Shown here one piece after another: positions 33,305-42,028 of a DNA stretch of 64,000 bases. The stretch is from assembly GCA_919902505.1 (NCBI GenBank), contig CAKKRE010000002.1, positions 62,001 to 126,000 of the forward strand, given 5' to 3'. This DNA is from Nitrospiraceae bacterium (GTDB lineage Bacteria > Nitrospirota > Nitrospiria > Nitrospirales > Nitrospiraceae). Within the stretch, counting starts at the first letter, position 1; each line of letters begins with the position of its first letter. The notes below the pieces were generated by a model that ran no database searches, had not been told where the DNA came from, and worked only from the letters and a program-made list of their open reading frames with translations. Position numbers and translations under genes: made by a program.

Positions 33305-33531
33305 TTGCGTAGCGCTGCGCGACAACACCGAGCGCCCGGAGACGAGACGGGAATCCGATCAGTCCAACCCGCGCCTGTCTCGCCTGTCTCGCGTTTCACG
33401 CGCCGCGGTTTGTGGGCCCTTGCGCGATTGATGGCAGGCCAGTGGAAGAAGGGCGCGATTTCGCCAAAAGGGACGGCAAAGCGGCGGAGCGAATTGTCGC
33501 GCATCTGGAGCACCTCCTGGCGCGACAATAG
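33305..33531 (+). pseudogene. wecB 3'-end copy R5 (mosaic)
   Basis: Two wecB parts, about 33311-33345 (DNTERPET) and 33418-33531 (LARLMAGQWKKGAI to the stop), flank about 70 bases of unrelated sequence. The second part has a frameshift after the Ile codon. The downstream flank matches R1 up to the GCGATTGCAAGACCT stretch near 33620. Confidence 0.82.
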
Positions 33532-33758
33532 AGAAGCCTCCAAGGCCGAAACCTGAGCCTGCTAGAAGAAGCTTCCCCGCCAGGCCTGCGCCCGAGAAGT
33601 ACGGTGCGATTGCAAGACCTTGTTTGTTCTGCGTGTTGCTTCGCCTCCTGTTCTCCTCCCCCAGGAAACGTGCCGGTTGATGTGCCGGCAGGCTTGAGAC
33701 AAAATGGGAAGAGGAGAGAGTAGTTGCATGATTTGCAAAGGCAGTGCATATTATCCGC

Positions 33759-34928
33759 ATGTGGATTGCGAGGAAAGTTCAAGGACTCATCCGGCGCATG
33801 GCGAAGCAGTTTCCCGCCGTGCTCATCACCGGGGCGAGACAGACCGGCAAGACGTCGCTGCTGCGGCATCTCTATCCCGGCGCCTCCTACCTGACCCTCG
33901 ATCTCCCGGCGAACGCGGAGGCCGCGCGCACCGCACCCGACGAGTTGCTCAAGGCCTATCCGCCACCGGTGATCGTCGACGAAATTCAGTACGCTCCGTC
34001 GCTCCTGCGTCATCTCAAAGTCCGAATCGACCAGGATCGCTCGCCCGGCCGCTTTCTGTTGACCGGCTCGCAAGTGTTCCCGCTCATGCACGGCGTGTCG
34101 GAGAGCTTGGCGGGGCGCTGCGCGGTGCTGAATCTGCACACACTGGCGAGGGCCGAATTGCTCGCGGCGGGTCATGCGATCGAGGAGTCTCGCTACCTGT
34201 TTCTCGGCGGATATCCTGAACTGCACCTCGGGACCGACCCCGATCTGTGGTTTCCCGCGTACGTAGCCACCTATCTCGAACGCGACGTGCGCAACGTGCT
34301 GCGTGTTGCGGACCTTCCGGAGTTCAATCGATTTCTGCGCGCCTGCGCGCTACGGACGTCACAGATGGTCAATTACTCCGACCTTGCGCGGGATACGGGC
34401 ATCGCCCCCAATACCGCGCGCAAATGGGCAGGGCTGCTCCAGACATCGGGAGTGGTGGCCATGATCGAACCGTATTTCGGCAATCGCACCAAGCGGCTGA
34501 TCAAAGCGCCCAAGCTCGCATTCCTCGATACCGGTCTGGCGGCGTTTCTCGCGGGATTCCGTTCGGTGCGTGAGCTGACGGCATCCACGCTCGCCGGGGC
34601 CTTCTGGGAGTCGTATGTCTTTGGCCAGATCCTTCGCCAAGCGGCGAGCCGCGCCGATGCCGCGCCGGTCGGCTACTGGCGCACCGCGGGGGGGCCAGAG
34701 GTGGATGTGGTGATTGAGCGAGCCGGCGCCCTCATTGCGGTCGAATGCAAATGGAAAGAGCATCCGGGGCCAGCGGACGCCGGCGGGCTCAAGGCCCTGG
34801 AGGCCGCCGAACCAGGACGAGTGAAGCAGAAGATGATCGTGTGTCGCACGAAAGCAGCCTACCGGCTACCCGATGGAACCTGGGTCGTGAACCCCTCCGA
34901 TGCGCTGAAACGGTTGACTTCAACATGA
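33759..34928 (+). CDS. AAA ATPase with DUF4143 domain
   Basis: About 389 residues from the ATG at 33759 (GTG at 33744 is in frame). The AAA_14 domain has Walker A GARQTGKTSLL, Walker B PVIVDEIQYAP and sensor LLTGSQVF; a winged HTH (NYSDLARDTGIAPNTARKW) and a DUF4143 nuclease-like part (EVDVVIERAGALIAVECKW, with the E-x-K of PD-(D/E)xK enzymes) follow. Such proteins are common in defence and TA-rich islands; their role is unknown. It has the same place between two wecB copies as the toxin-antitoxin pairs. Confidence 0.88.
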   Translation: MWIARKVQGLIRRMAKQFPAVLITGARQTGKTSLLRHLYPGASYLTLDLPANAEAARTAPDELLKAYPPPVIVDEIQYAPSLLRHLKVRIDQDRSPGRFLLTGSQVFPLMHGVSESLAGRCAVLNLHTLARAELLAAGHAIEESRYLFLGGYPELHLGTDPDLWFPAYVATYLERDVRNVLRVADLPEFNRFLRACALRTSQMVNYSDLARDTGIAPNTARKWAGLLQTSGVVAMIEPYFGNRTKRLIKAPKLAFLDTGLAAFLAGFRSVRELTASTLAGAFWESYVFGQILRQAASRADAAPVGYWRTAGGPEVDVVIERAGALIAVECKWKEHPGPADAGGLKALEAAEPGRVKQKMIVCRTKAAYRLPDGTWVVNPSDALKRLTST

Positions 34929-34936
34929 CGCCGGCG

Positions 34937-35036
34937 TTTGATGGCAGGCCAGTGGAAGAAGGGCGCGACCCTGCCACACTGAGACGGCAAGGCCGCGGAG
35001 CGGATCGTGGCACATGTAGAAACAGTATTGCCATGA
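34937..35036 (+). pseudogene. wecB 3'-end copy R6
   Basis: About 100 bases: LMAGQWKKGA is readable, then a changed segment with an in-frame stop (CACTGAGAC) where the others have PPKWDG, then the AERIVAH region. It begins 9 bases after the ATPase stop. The flank after it matches that of R4. Of the copies near wecB this is among the most decayed. Confidence 0.82.
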
Positions 35037-35220
35037 CGGCGCAGGGGAGTCCGATGGAGCGGGGAAAGGCCATGACTCTCGCCCCCGTTTCATCGATCTC
35101 CGACGGCACGTCCCTTCAGCAAGATCTCGACATGTGGAAAGGCAATGCGTAGAATGACTCGCGGAGGGAGGTTCTGGCTTGAATGAAGGAGGTCATCCTT
35201 ACCGACCATCGAGATTCATG

Positions 35221-35393
35221 ATGAACAGATTCTTCGATGCTTGGATCAACGCTCTCCAGAAGGAAAAAAAACGGCGTTACGACAGCTTCTGAGGGGACTG
35301 GAGCGTCTTGACCGACTCGTCGATAAGAATCGCGAACAACTCGAGGCCGTATGCAGGGCCCGTGGGGTGGATGTCGGTTTGAAGGAGGGCACG
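35221..35393 (+). other. Possible frameshifted small coding region before DUF433
   Basis: An ATG at 35221 opens MNRFFDAWINALQKEKK and stops after 23 codons. A run of eight A (35264-35271) lies in it. With one shift there, the frame goes on as ALRQLLRGLERLDRLVDK and joins the DUF433 frame. It may be a decayed or slippage-read gene, or chance. The region 35037-35220 holds the R6 flank and no feature I recognise. Confidence 0.3.
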
Positions 35394-35630
35394 ATGCCAA
35401 CGCAGCTGGTCGAATCGAACCCGTCGATCATGATGGGCAAACCGGTTATTGCCGGAACACGCATCACGGTTGAACTGATACTTGAAAAGCTTGCTGCCGG
35501 TGAGTCTCCGGAACAGATTATCGCCGCGCACTCGCGTTTGACCCGGGAAGCCGTTTCGGCAGCCTTGGACTTTGCGGCTAAAGCGCTGCGAGCGGACGTG
35601 ATTTATCCGACTCCTGATCAGGCCGCATGA
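35394..35630 (+). CDS. DUF433 antitoxin-like protein
   Basis: 78 residues from the ATG at 35394, chosen for AAGGAGGG upstream. NPSIMMGKPVIAGTRITVEL and LEKLAAGESPEQIIAAHSRL are the DUF433 pattern. Its stop overlaps the next start as ATGA, so it is coupled to the PIN-like gene. It is a distant paralogue of the orphan at 31658. Confidence 0.88.
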   Translation: MPTQLVESNPSIMMGKPVIAGTRITVELILEKLAAGESPEQIIAAHSRLTREAVSAALDFAAKALRADVIYPTPDQAA

Positions 35631-35992
35631 GATTCGTCGCCGATGAAGGCGTCGATCGAGCAATCGTCGAGCGTCTGCGGCAGGACGGGCACAACGTCAC
35701 GTACATCGCCGAGATCACCCCCGGAATCAGCGATGACAATGTATTGAAAGCAGCGACCGAGCAAGGCTCGCCATTGATCACGACGGACAAAGATTTCGGT
35801 GAATTGATATTTCGCCAACGTCGCCTCGATGCCGGGGTGATTCTGGTGCGGCTGGCCGGCATGACTCAAGCAGCAAAGGCCGAAGCGGTCGCGGCGGCCG
35901 TGAAGGTACATGGCGATCAGATGCGCAACGCCTTCAGCGTCATTTCTGCGGGGATGGTCAGAATCCGTCCGCAGGATGCGAAACCGGCTTGA
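35627..35992 (+). CDS. DUF5615 PIN-like toxin
   Basis: 121 residues. MRFVADEGVDRAIVERLRQD and ITTDKDFGELIFRQRR carry the acidic residues of the PIN-like DUF5615 family. It forms a DUF433/DUF5615 pair, a predicted VapBC-like system. 35993-36186, after it, holds no gene I can support. Confidence 0.87.
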   Translation: MRFVADEGVDRAIVERLRQDGHNVTYIAEITPGISDDNVLKAATEQGSPLITTDKDFGELIFRQRRLDAGVILVRLAGMTQAAKAEAVAAAVKVHGDQMRNAFSVISAGMVRIRPQDAKPA

Positions 35993-36186
35993 GCGGCGTG
36001 TTCTTCATTTAGGAACGAGGGATCTCCGTTTACGGCGTGAATGACCGGCGAACACACCGTGCGTTCGGAGACGCCAATCTGGGCCCCCATTTCCTTGTTC
36101 CGCGCGTCGAGCAGGCGCGCGCTGGACGCGCTCGTCGATGCCATCCGGTCCTTCAACCGGCAACTCACAAAGTATGTGCTCGCCTA

Positions 36187-38259
36187 TCAGTCGATCCCCA
36201 CGAAGCGCAAACGAGTCATGAATTCATGCGGGATCGGACCGGTGTAGTCGACTCGCAGCGTCGTAATCGGATGCTTTGAGCCGTACCGTTTCGAAGCCCA
36301 TCCGCCCACCGGTTGCACGCTACCCTCACAGAGAGTACTCGCGCCACCTTCAACGGTGAGCAGGAGCGGGTGCTCGAACCCTTCCAAACGATAACCTCCC
36401 TCCACGGGAATCGGCCGGCAGCCCAAATGCCAATTGAGTTCCACATGATGGGTGCCGGTGCCCGTCAGCCAGTCCCAAATCATCCAGGAGCCGGGCGGCT
36501 CATACGACACCCCGCGTAAATGCGTCACACCCAATCGCGCCTTGTATCCATAATGCCTCGCGATCACGGTGATTTTCCCCTCCGGCGTCTCATCTTTGTA
36601 GACCAGGTGCGTCTCGAAGGGCAGTGACCAGGCCAACGGGCCGTCCTGGACCGCCTGGTCCAGCCCATCGATGGTCACCGTATTGTGGGCCCGTGTACTG
36701 CGAAAATACATCCGCCACTCTTCATTGCCGGTGCAGGTATAGGTGCCCGGGTCGATCAACACATCACGCGCGCCGACCTGAAGAAACAGAGACAGCGCGT
36801 CGGCATGACCGTGCACATACCGGGGGGCCATGCCCAATGCACCATGATCGAAAATCGCCTTGTCCTGCATCCGGCCGCGAATAATCGAATAGCCGGAGAG
36901 ATGAAAGGTGGTCAGCCCGGGGGAGTGCGGCTTGTTGGGGTGCCCGAAATGCATGTACGGAGAGAGCGCGTGTTCATCCTCACCTTCCCCGATCCGCGGC
37001 AGGCTCCCGTCGGTGGGATTGCGGAACTCCGAGAGAAAATCGCGGCTGCGCGCGAACACCTGGCGGATCTTCTCCGGAACGGGCGCCTGCCGATGATCGA
37101 GCAGCGCCGACACCATCCCGTAGAGATCCGTACAAAACTGAAGGTACCCGACTCCCTGTTCCTGACTACCGCCGTCATGACTGATATGCCGGGGAGTTTC
37201 TTCTTCCAATAGGTAATGCCCGAAGGCGAGCCATCGCTCGGCCATGTCCATTTCAGGCAAGAGACTGCCGGCATAGATCAACGCCACCGCCGCCGCCAAC
37301 GTGTCATGAGGAGTGGTCAGGCGCAGTGACAGGCGTTTCCGGATCAGCTCCGCATGGCCGAACATGAGGGTCAGCATCGCAGGCCACAGTGGCGCAGAGC
37401 TGGGCACCGACGGACGGAGTGCATCCACGGCATGACAGACCGCCAGCAGTCGAAGTGCGCATTCCGTCGGGGAGATGTAGTGGATCCCGGTCAAAAAAGG
37501 ATTCGCCTCGACCCAGGAGACGAGCTGGGCTTCCACCGCCGCCCCGGCGCTGGTGCGCACGGCCGGGTCAGCCTGTTGCGCCAGCAGGGCCAGGAGCACC
37601 AGGTGCTGAAGGCGTGAAGGCTCCCAGGCGATACGAATATCTCCGCAGGGGTTGCGCGCATGAACCGGAATGTCGGCAAAAAACCGGCGCGGCCACAGCG
37701 CTCCCGTATCCGGCGCTCGATGCCAACAGGAGCCATCGGGGGCCCAGGCCCAGGAATACCCGAAGATGGTGACGACGCCTTTGAGCAAAGTATCCAACTG
37801 TCCGTCATCGGCCGGAAGTTGCCAGGGCAGGGAAGGCAGCAGCGGCGAGGAACTTGTGCAGAATGCGAAGCGCGACACATCCTGCGCGGAAAATTGTCGA
37901 TGCAGCGAGTGCCGACCGAGTCCCTGCCGCAGGTGGAGCAGCGAAAACAGCGCCCGTTCCCTCGCGTGGCTCCACCATTCCACACGTCCCGGCGCAGCCA
38001 GCGCTTTCACCGACGAGACGAGGCGTTGGGGAAGGGCATTGGGATTGAATGAAAGCGTTACGCGCAATGACAAGCCATACAGAATGAGTGGGAAAGAAAA
38101 TTGTGAACAAGGCTCCGCCCATTCGGCCTTGGTAAGGTGCACCGTCGATGAAGGCACAGTACATTCGTCGAACGCTGAGGTCAATGCCGAAATACCACGT
38201 AAAGACCGGCCGTCAGTCCTGACACAGTTCAGTGCTGCAATCCGCCGTGAGTGTGTCAC
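36187..38259 (-). CDS. Heparinase II/III family polysaccharide lyase-like protein
   Basis: Up to 690 residues; the true start may be later, as the first about 40 residues are not typical. The N-terminal alpha-toroid (WWSHARERALFSLLHL; EANPFLTGIHYISPTECALR; HISHDGGSQEQGVGYLQF) and the C-terminal beta part (GHADALSLFLQVGARDVLID, then FRSTRAHNTVTIDG) match the family. These enzymes trim or degrade uronate polymers and are often found in exopolysaccharide loci. No signal peptide is clear. It is opposite to its neighbours, and its 5' end is duplicated at 40.5 kb. Confidence 0.85.
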   Translation of the reverse strand: MTHSRRIAALNCVRTDGRSLRGISALTSAFDECTVPSSTVHLTKAEWAEPCSQFSFPLILYGLSLRVTLSFNPNALPQRLVSSVKALAAPGRVEWWSHARERALFSLLHLRQGLGRHSLHRQFSAQDVSRFAFCTSSSPLLPSLPWQLPADDGQLDTLLKGVVTIFGYSWAWAPDGSCWHRAPDTGALWPRRFFADIPVHARNPCGDIRIAWEPSRLQHLVLLALLAQQADPAVRTSAGAAVEAQLVSWVEANPFLTGIHYISPTECALRLLAVCHAVDALRPSVPSSAPLWPAMLTLMFGHAELIRKRLSLRLTTPHDTLAAAVALIYAGSLLPEMDMAERWLAFGHYLLEEETPRHISHDGGSQEQGVGYLQFCTDLYGMVSALLDHRQAPVPEKIRQVFARSRDFLSEFRNPTDGSLPRIGEGEDEHALSPYMHFGHPNKPHSPGLTTFHLSGYSIIRGRMQDKAIFDHGALGMAPRYVHGHADALSLFLQVGARDVLIDPGTYTCTGNEEWRMYFRSTRAHNTVTIDGLDQAVQDGPLAWSLPFETHLVYKDETPEGKITVIARHYGYKARLGVTHLRGVSYEPPGSWMIWDWLTGTGTHHVELNWHLGCRPIPVEGGYRLEGFEHPLLLTVEGGASTLCEGSVQPVGGWASKRYGSKHPITTLRVDYTGPIPHEFMTRLRFVGID

Positions 38260-38740
38260 GATAAGACATCGTCTGTATGGATCTGGAGTCAGTGGCGAAC
38301 GGCACTAACACTACGTAGCGGAATTGTGATAAGGAACAAGGCTCTCAGGTCAGGTGGGTGATTCTGCCCGACCGACGGCACTCCAGGTGTGCTGTTGAGC
38401 CAAGAGAGAGGGAGCAACGCGACGCGTGAAAAAAGCACTCATCACCGGTATCAGCGGACAAGACGGGTCGTATCTGGCAGAACTACTGCTGGCCAAAGGT
38501 TATGAGGTCCATGGGATTGTCCGTCGCTCCAGCTCCTTAAACACAGCCCGCATCGATGGCATTTATCAAGACCCCCACGTGCCGGAAGCACGCTTGCGGC
38601 TCGTCTACGGAGACCTGAATGACGCCAGCTCGCTCAATAAGATTCTGCATACCATCCGCGCCGATGAGGTCTAGAATTTGGGGGCCCAAAGCCATGTGCG
38701 CGTGAGCTTCGACGTGCCGGAGTATAACGCTGGAGTGAAC
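37956..38740 (+). repeat. Direct repeat, left copy (heparinase 5' end to gmd 5' end)
   Basis: It pairs with 40540-41324 at one fixed offset (2584 bases). Positions 37956-38192 are base-identical to 40540-40776. Then about 100 bases have diverged, and 38300-38620 is again near-identical (the ACTAACACTACGTA leader and the gmd start). After about 38625 the copies differ mostly at third codon positions. It therefore is a mosaic. Confidence 0.85.
38426..38740 (+). pseudogene. Truncated gmd copy with nonsense codon
   Basis: The first about 83 codons of GDP-mannose 4,6-dehydratase ([20 protein letters not shown]) are intact, then TAG at 38672-38674 replaces the Tyr codon of the whole gene. Similarity goes on for about 20 codons ([17 protein letters not shown]) and then ends. 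The complete gene is at 41010. The following 380 bases (38741-39128) hold no gene I can support. Confidence 0.88.
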
Positions 38741-39128
38741 TTTGAAGGGGAGGTGGTATGCGAGGTAGTGCGAACCCCTAGAGTCAGCCAGGCGGCTGCC
38801 TGGAGGTCAATCGTGCCACACAGCTCATGGCGTTCGAGGCCATGCGGGAATCACCGGCGCCCATATTCACGAGGGTTTGTGAAGGAGCCCGGTTGTGCGT
38901 ACAACGTGATGCGTAACTTGCGAGGAAGTTTGAAGTGGCACGTTGCCAGTTCCCGTTAGCCAACAGCCAGAAACTCGGAACCCGAAATTCAAAACCGAAG
39001 GTAACGAACGGCGCTTCACACGCGACGAGCGACGAACTGTTGCGCGGGAGAGTCTTGTCGCTTGCGCAGAAGGCTTCATGAAGGGGACGGGCCAGGTAGG
39101 TTGTATGCCGGCTGATCGAGGTCAGAGA

Positions 39129-39607
39129 GTGAATCGCATTGATCTCATCGCGGGAGCGAGGCTGGGGGCAGCAGTTGTTGCGGCTGCTGGAGGGCATAGC
39201 CGAAGGCACGCGAGATCTGCTCGTGATATTCCCGTCCATGCGCGCCCCGCCAAAAATGTGCGTGAAGCCGGGAAGACGCTGCCATCCATGCACTCTATCG
39301 ATACGTTCGGTTACCTCGAATTCAAGTATCTCGCCAAGCACGCTCGTGGAGTGATGACCGATTCGGAAGGCATTACCGAACAAACGACCGTGCTCGGAGT
39401 CTCCTGCCTGCCCTTGCGTGACAGCACCGAACGGACCGCACGATCGGGACGATCGGACTCATCCGGACCGATCCAAACAAACCGCTTCCCGCACTGGGTC
39501 GATTGATGGGGGGACAATGGAAAAACGGCGCGATCCCTCCGAAATGGGGCGGCAAGGCGGCCGAGCGGATCGGCGAGCATCTGGAACGAACACTGGCGAG
39601 AAAATGA
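39129..39607 (+). pseudogene. Internally deleted wecB copy R7
   Basis: It has both ends of wecB: NRIDLIAGAR at the start, then a jump of about 600 bases to the part that matches EQQLLGLLKAIADGTQGLPV, then the rest to the stop (GQWKNGAIPPKWGGKAAERI). There are frameshifts near 39230 and 39430-39510. It shows that longer wecB copies than R1-R6 once were present. The flank after the stop weakly resembles that of R1. Confidence 0.85.
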
Positions 39608-39695
39608 AAACGCCTCAACACCGAAGTCTGAATGTGCTAAGCGCTCAGCGAGGCGAACGAACGATGATCGAGGGCAAGCCTTCTGTGTCACACAT

Positions 39696-39947
39696 TCAGG
39701 CGATATACTTATGTGTAGAAATGCGGGCGTATGCTTGTTCGGAAATGAAGCGACGGGCTTGGCGAAATATGGCGCGTAGAGTGCCGGGATCTAATTCGGC
39801 GTGCAGGGGGACCGTCAAGACGTGGCGTGTCTCCGCGATTTCACGCGCCAGCTTAACGTGGCTGCCTCGCTGGGAGACCTGCAGGAAGCCAAAACCAAGG
39901 AGGATGGTCAGGACATCGCGTCCGGCAAGTCTACGAAGCTTGGGCAT
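39696..39947 (-). CDS. hicA: HicA-type toxin (second locus)
   Basis: 83 residues on the minus strand. LAGRDVLTILLGFGFLQVSQ leads to RGSHVKLAR with the catalytic His, then LTVPLHAELDPGTLRAIFRQ. It overlaps the antitoxin gene by 17 bases; the antitoxin is first, as in the other locus. The extended C-terminus (RISTHKYIA) is not typical. Confidence 0.87.
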   Translation of the reverse strand: MPKLRRLAGRDVLTILLGFGFLQVSQRGSHVKLAREIAETRHVLTVPLHAELDPGTLRAIFRQARRFISEQAYARISTHKYIA

Positions 39948-40176
39948 GGACCGGGTCCAACTCCATGGTCAGCAGCAAGGTCGGTTTCTCTCGCAAGCCC
40001 AAGGCCGCCAGGTGCTCTCCCTCCAGATGCAACGCAGTGGCTTCTTGAAGATGCGTGACGGTTTCATCCAACGTCCGCCCTTGAGTGACGACGGCAATCT
40101 CGACGCATTCAGCCACATAGCCGGCCTCGTCACCGGGGCGAATCACGGCCTTAATGGTTTGCTGCAAGGAGCTCAT
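39931..40176 (-). CDS. hicB: HicB-type antitoxin (second locus)
   Basis: About 81 residues from the ATG at 40176, chosen for AGGAGGG upstream; the frame is open 28 codons further. KAVIRPGDEAGYVAECVEIA and TQGRTLDETVTHLQEATALH are HicB features. It lies between the wecB copy R7 and the heparinase remnant, inside the duplicated region, and opposite to other modules. Confidence 0.85.
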   Translation of the reverse strand: MSSLQQTIKAVIRPGDEAGYVAECVEIAVVTQGRTLDETVTHLQEATALHLEGEHLAALGLREKPTLLLTMELDPVHAQAS

Positions 40177-40439
40177 GAGTCCCTCCTGTGACCGAGTTCG
40201 GAGAATAACCTTGTTCATGACATGAGGCAAGCGAATCCTTGCGCAGGGAGCCTGCGCCATCTCGTTGGTACCTGCGTCGACGATCCCGCCTCGCTGTCCT
40301 GTTAGCCGGTCCGGAATGGGGCGACACCGTCATGTAAGGAAGAAAAGGACACCAACGGTCTTGGACGAACAAAGGAGGCGTGACGAGTTCCTCTGGTCTA
40401 TCTGGTGGGTCAGGTCTGTGAGGTTCATTGAGGTGGTCT

Positions 40440-40790
40440 GAATTAACGAGCCAACGCGACAGATCCTGCGCCGTAAACTGGCGGTCGAGTGAGCCTCGCC
40501 TGAATCGCTGTTGCAGATGGAGCAGGGAAAACAGACCGCGTTCCCTCGCGTGGCTCCACCATTCCACACGTCCCGGCGCAGCCAGCGCTTTCACCGACGA
40601 GACGAGGCGTTGGGGAAGGGCATTGGGATTGAATGAAAGCGTTACGCGCAATGACAAGCCATACAGAATGAGTGGGAAAGAAAATTGTGAACAAGGCTCC
40701 GCCCATTCGGCCTTGGTAAGGTGCACCGTCGATGAAGGCACAGTACATTCGTCGAACGCTGAGGTCAATGCCGAAAAACCACGTACCCAT
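40440..40790 (-). pseudogene. 5' remnant of a second heparinase-like gene
   Basis: The minus strand codes the heparinase N-terminal part again (SALTSAFDECTVPSSTVHLT to WWSHARERGLFSLLHL and a diverged part to about QDLSRW), but the rest of the gene is missing. 40540-40776 is base-identical to the whole gene. The rest of 40177-41009 has only the diverged leader of gmd; no other gene is seen. Confidence 0.82.
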
Positions 40791-41324
40791 GAATAGAAGG
40801 ATGCAACCACGAGCAGGAGCAAAGCGAGACAGTTGCGTCAGAATGAGACAGTCGGCGTATGGATTTTCAGTCGGGGCAGGATGGCACTAACACTACGTAA
40901 CGGAATTGTGATAAGGAACAAGGCTCTCCAAGTCAGCTGGGGTCACTTTACGTGATTCTCGACACCCGCAGGTGCGCTGCTGACAAACAACGAGGGACCA
41001 ACGCAACGCGTGAAAAAAGCACTCATCACCGGTATCAGCGGACAAGACGGGTCGTATCTGGCAGAACTACTGCTGGCCAAAGGTTATGAGGTCCATGGGA
41101 TTGTCCGTCGCTCCAGTTCCTTAAACACAGCCCGCATCGATGGCATTTATCAAGACCCCCACGTGCTGGAAGCACGCTTGCGGCTCGTCTACGGAGACCT
41201 GAATGACGCCAGTTCCCTGAATCGTATTCTGCGAACGATTCAACCGGATGAAATTTACAACCTGGGCGCCCAGAGCCACGTGCGCGTCAGCTTCGACGTG
41301 CCGGAATACACGGCTGAAGTCACG
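40540..41324 (+). repeat. Direct repeat, right copy (heparinase remnant to gmd 5' end)
   Basis: The partner of 37956-38740. The two copies enclose the truncated gmd, R7 and the second hicBA. Recombination between them would delete about 2.6 kb and leave one heparinase gene and one whole gmd. Confidence 0.85.
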
Positions 41325-42020
41325 GCACTCGGAGCCGTTCGCCTCCTGGAGGCCATCCGGGAGTCGGGAATCAAACCCAAGTTTTACCAGGCCTCCTCCA
41401 GCGAAATGTTCGGCAAGGTGCAGGAAATTCCGCAGCGGGAACACACGCCGTTCTACCCGCGCAGTCCCTATGGCGCCGCCAAAGTGTATGCCCACTGGAT
41501 CACGGTTAATTACCGTGAGGCCTACGATCTCTTTGCCTGCAGCGGTATTTTATTCAATCATGAATCTCCGCGACGCGGTGAGACCTTCGTCACCCGTAAA
41601 ATCACGCGGGCCGCGGCTCGAATCAAGTTGGGGGTTCAGAAAGATCTGTATCTCGGCAATCTCGACGCCAAACGCGACTGGGGATTCGCCGGTGACTACG
41701 TCCAGGCCATGTGGATGATGCTGCAGGCCGACCGGCCGGACGACTATGTCATCGCGACGGGTGAGACGCATACGGTCAGAGAATTTCTCGACCGTGCGTT
41801 CGGCCACCTTGATATGGACTGGCAACAATACGTGAAAATCGACCCCCGTTATTACCGCCCCACGGAAGTCGACCTGTTGATCGGCGATGCGTCCAAAGCC
41901 AAGCGGACGCTGGGATGGGAGCCGAAAGTGTCGTTTGAAGAGTTGGTGACCATGATGGTGGAAGCGGATGTGCGAGCGGAACGGCAGACGTTGGAGGGAA
42001 CGGGCGCAGGGAGAGGATAA
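41010..42020 (+). CDS. gmd: GDP-mannose 4,6-dehydratase
   Basis: 336 residues, GTG start, a short-chain dehydrogenase of the normal length. [15 protein letters not shown] is the NADP-binding loop; Ser-Ser-Ser near [10 protein letters not shown], Tyr and Lys in [10 protein letters not shown] are the catalytic set. It makes GDP-4-keto-6-deoxy-mannose, which fcl turns into GDP-fucose. It opens the polysaccharide locus. Confidence 0.95.
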   Translation: MKKALITGISGQDGSYLAELLLAKGYEVHGIVRRSSSLNTARIDGIYQDPHVLEARLRLVYGDLNDASSLNRILRTIQPDEIYNLGAQSHVRVSFDVPEYTAEVTALGAVRLLEAIRESGIKPKFYQASSSEMFGKVQEIPQREHTPFYPRSPYGAAKVYAHWITVNYREAYDLFACSGILFNHESPRRGETFVTRKITRAAARIKLGVQKDLYLGNLDAKRDWGFAGDYVQAMWMMLQADRPDDYVIATGETHTVREFLDRAFGHLDMDWQQYVKIDPRYYRPTEVDLLIGDASKAKRTLGWEPKVSFEELVTMMVEADVRAERQTLEGTGAGRG

Positions 42021-42028
42021 CGCTTAAG

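Noticed and set aside
28901-35036. CRISPR array or integron attC array as the explanation for the regular repeats
   Set aside because: Repeats are 40-230 bases, are coding remnants of wecB, and vary in length; no integrase gene, spacers of constant size, or attC-type folded sites were seen.
35917-36168. Minus-strand 83-codon frame after DUF5615
   Set aside because: It runs into the end of the DUF5615 gene, has no motif, and a plus-strand frame there is equally weak.
39701-40191. Plus-strand 257-codon frame across the second hicBA
   Set aside because: The minus strand has two overlapping genes with clear HicA/HicB motifs and a good ribosome site; the plus frame has none.
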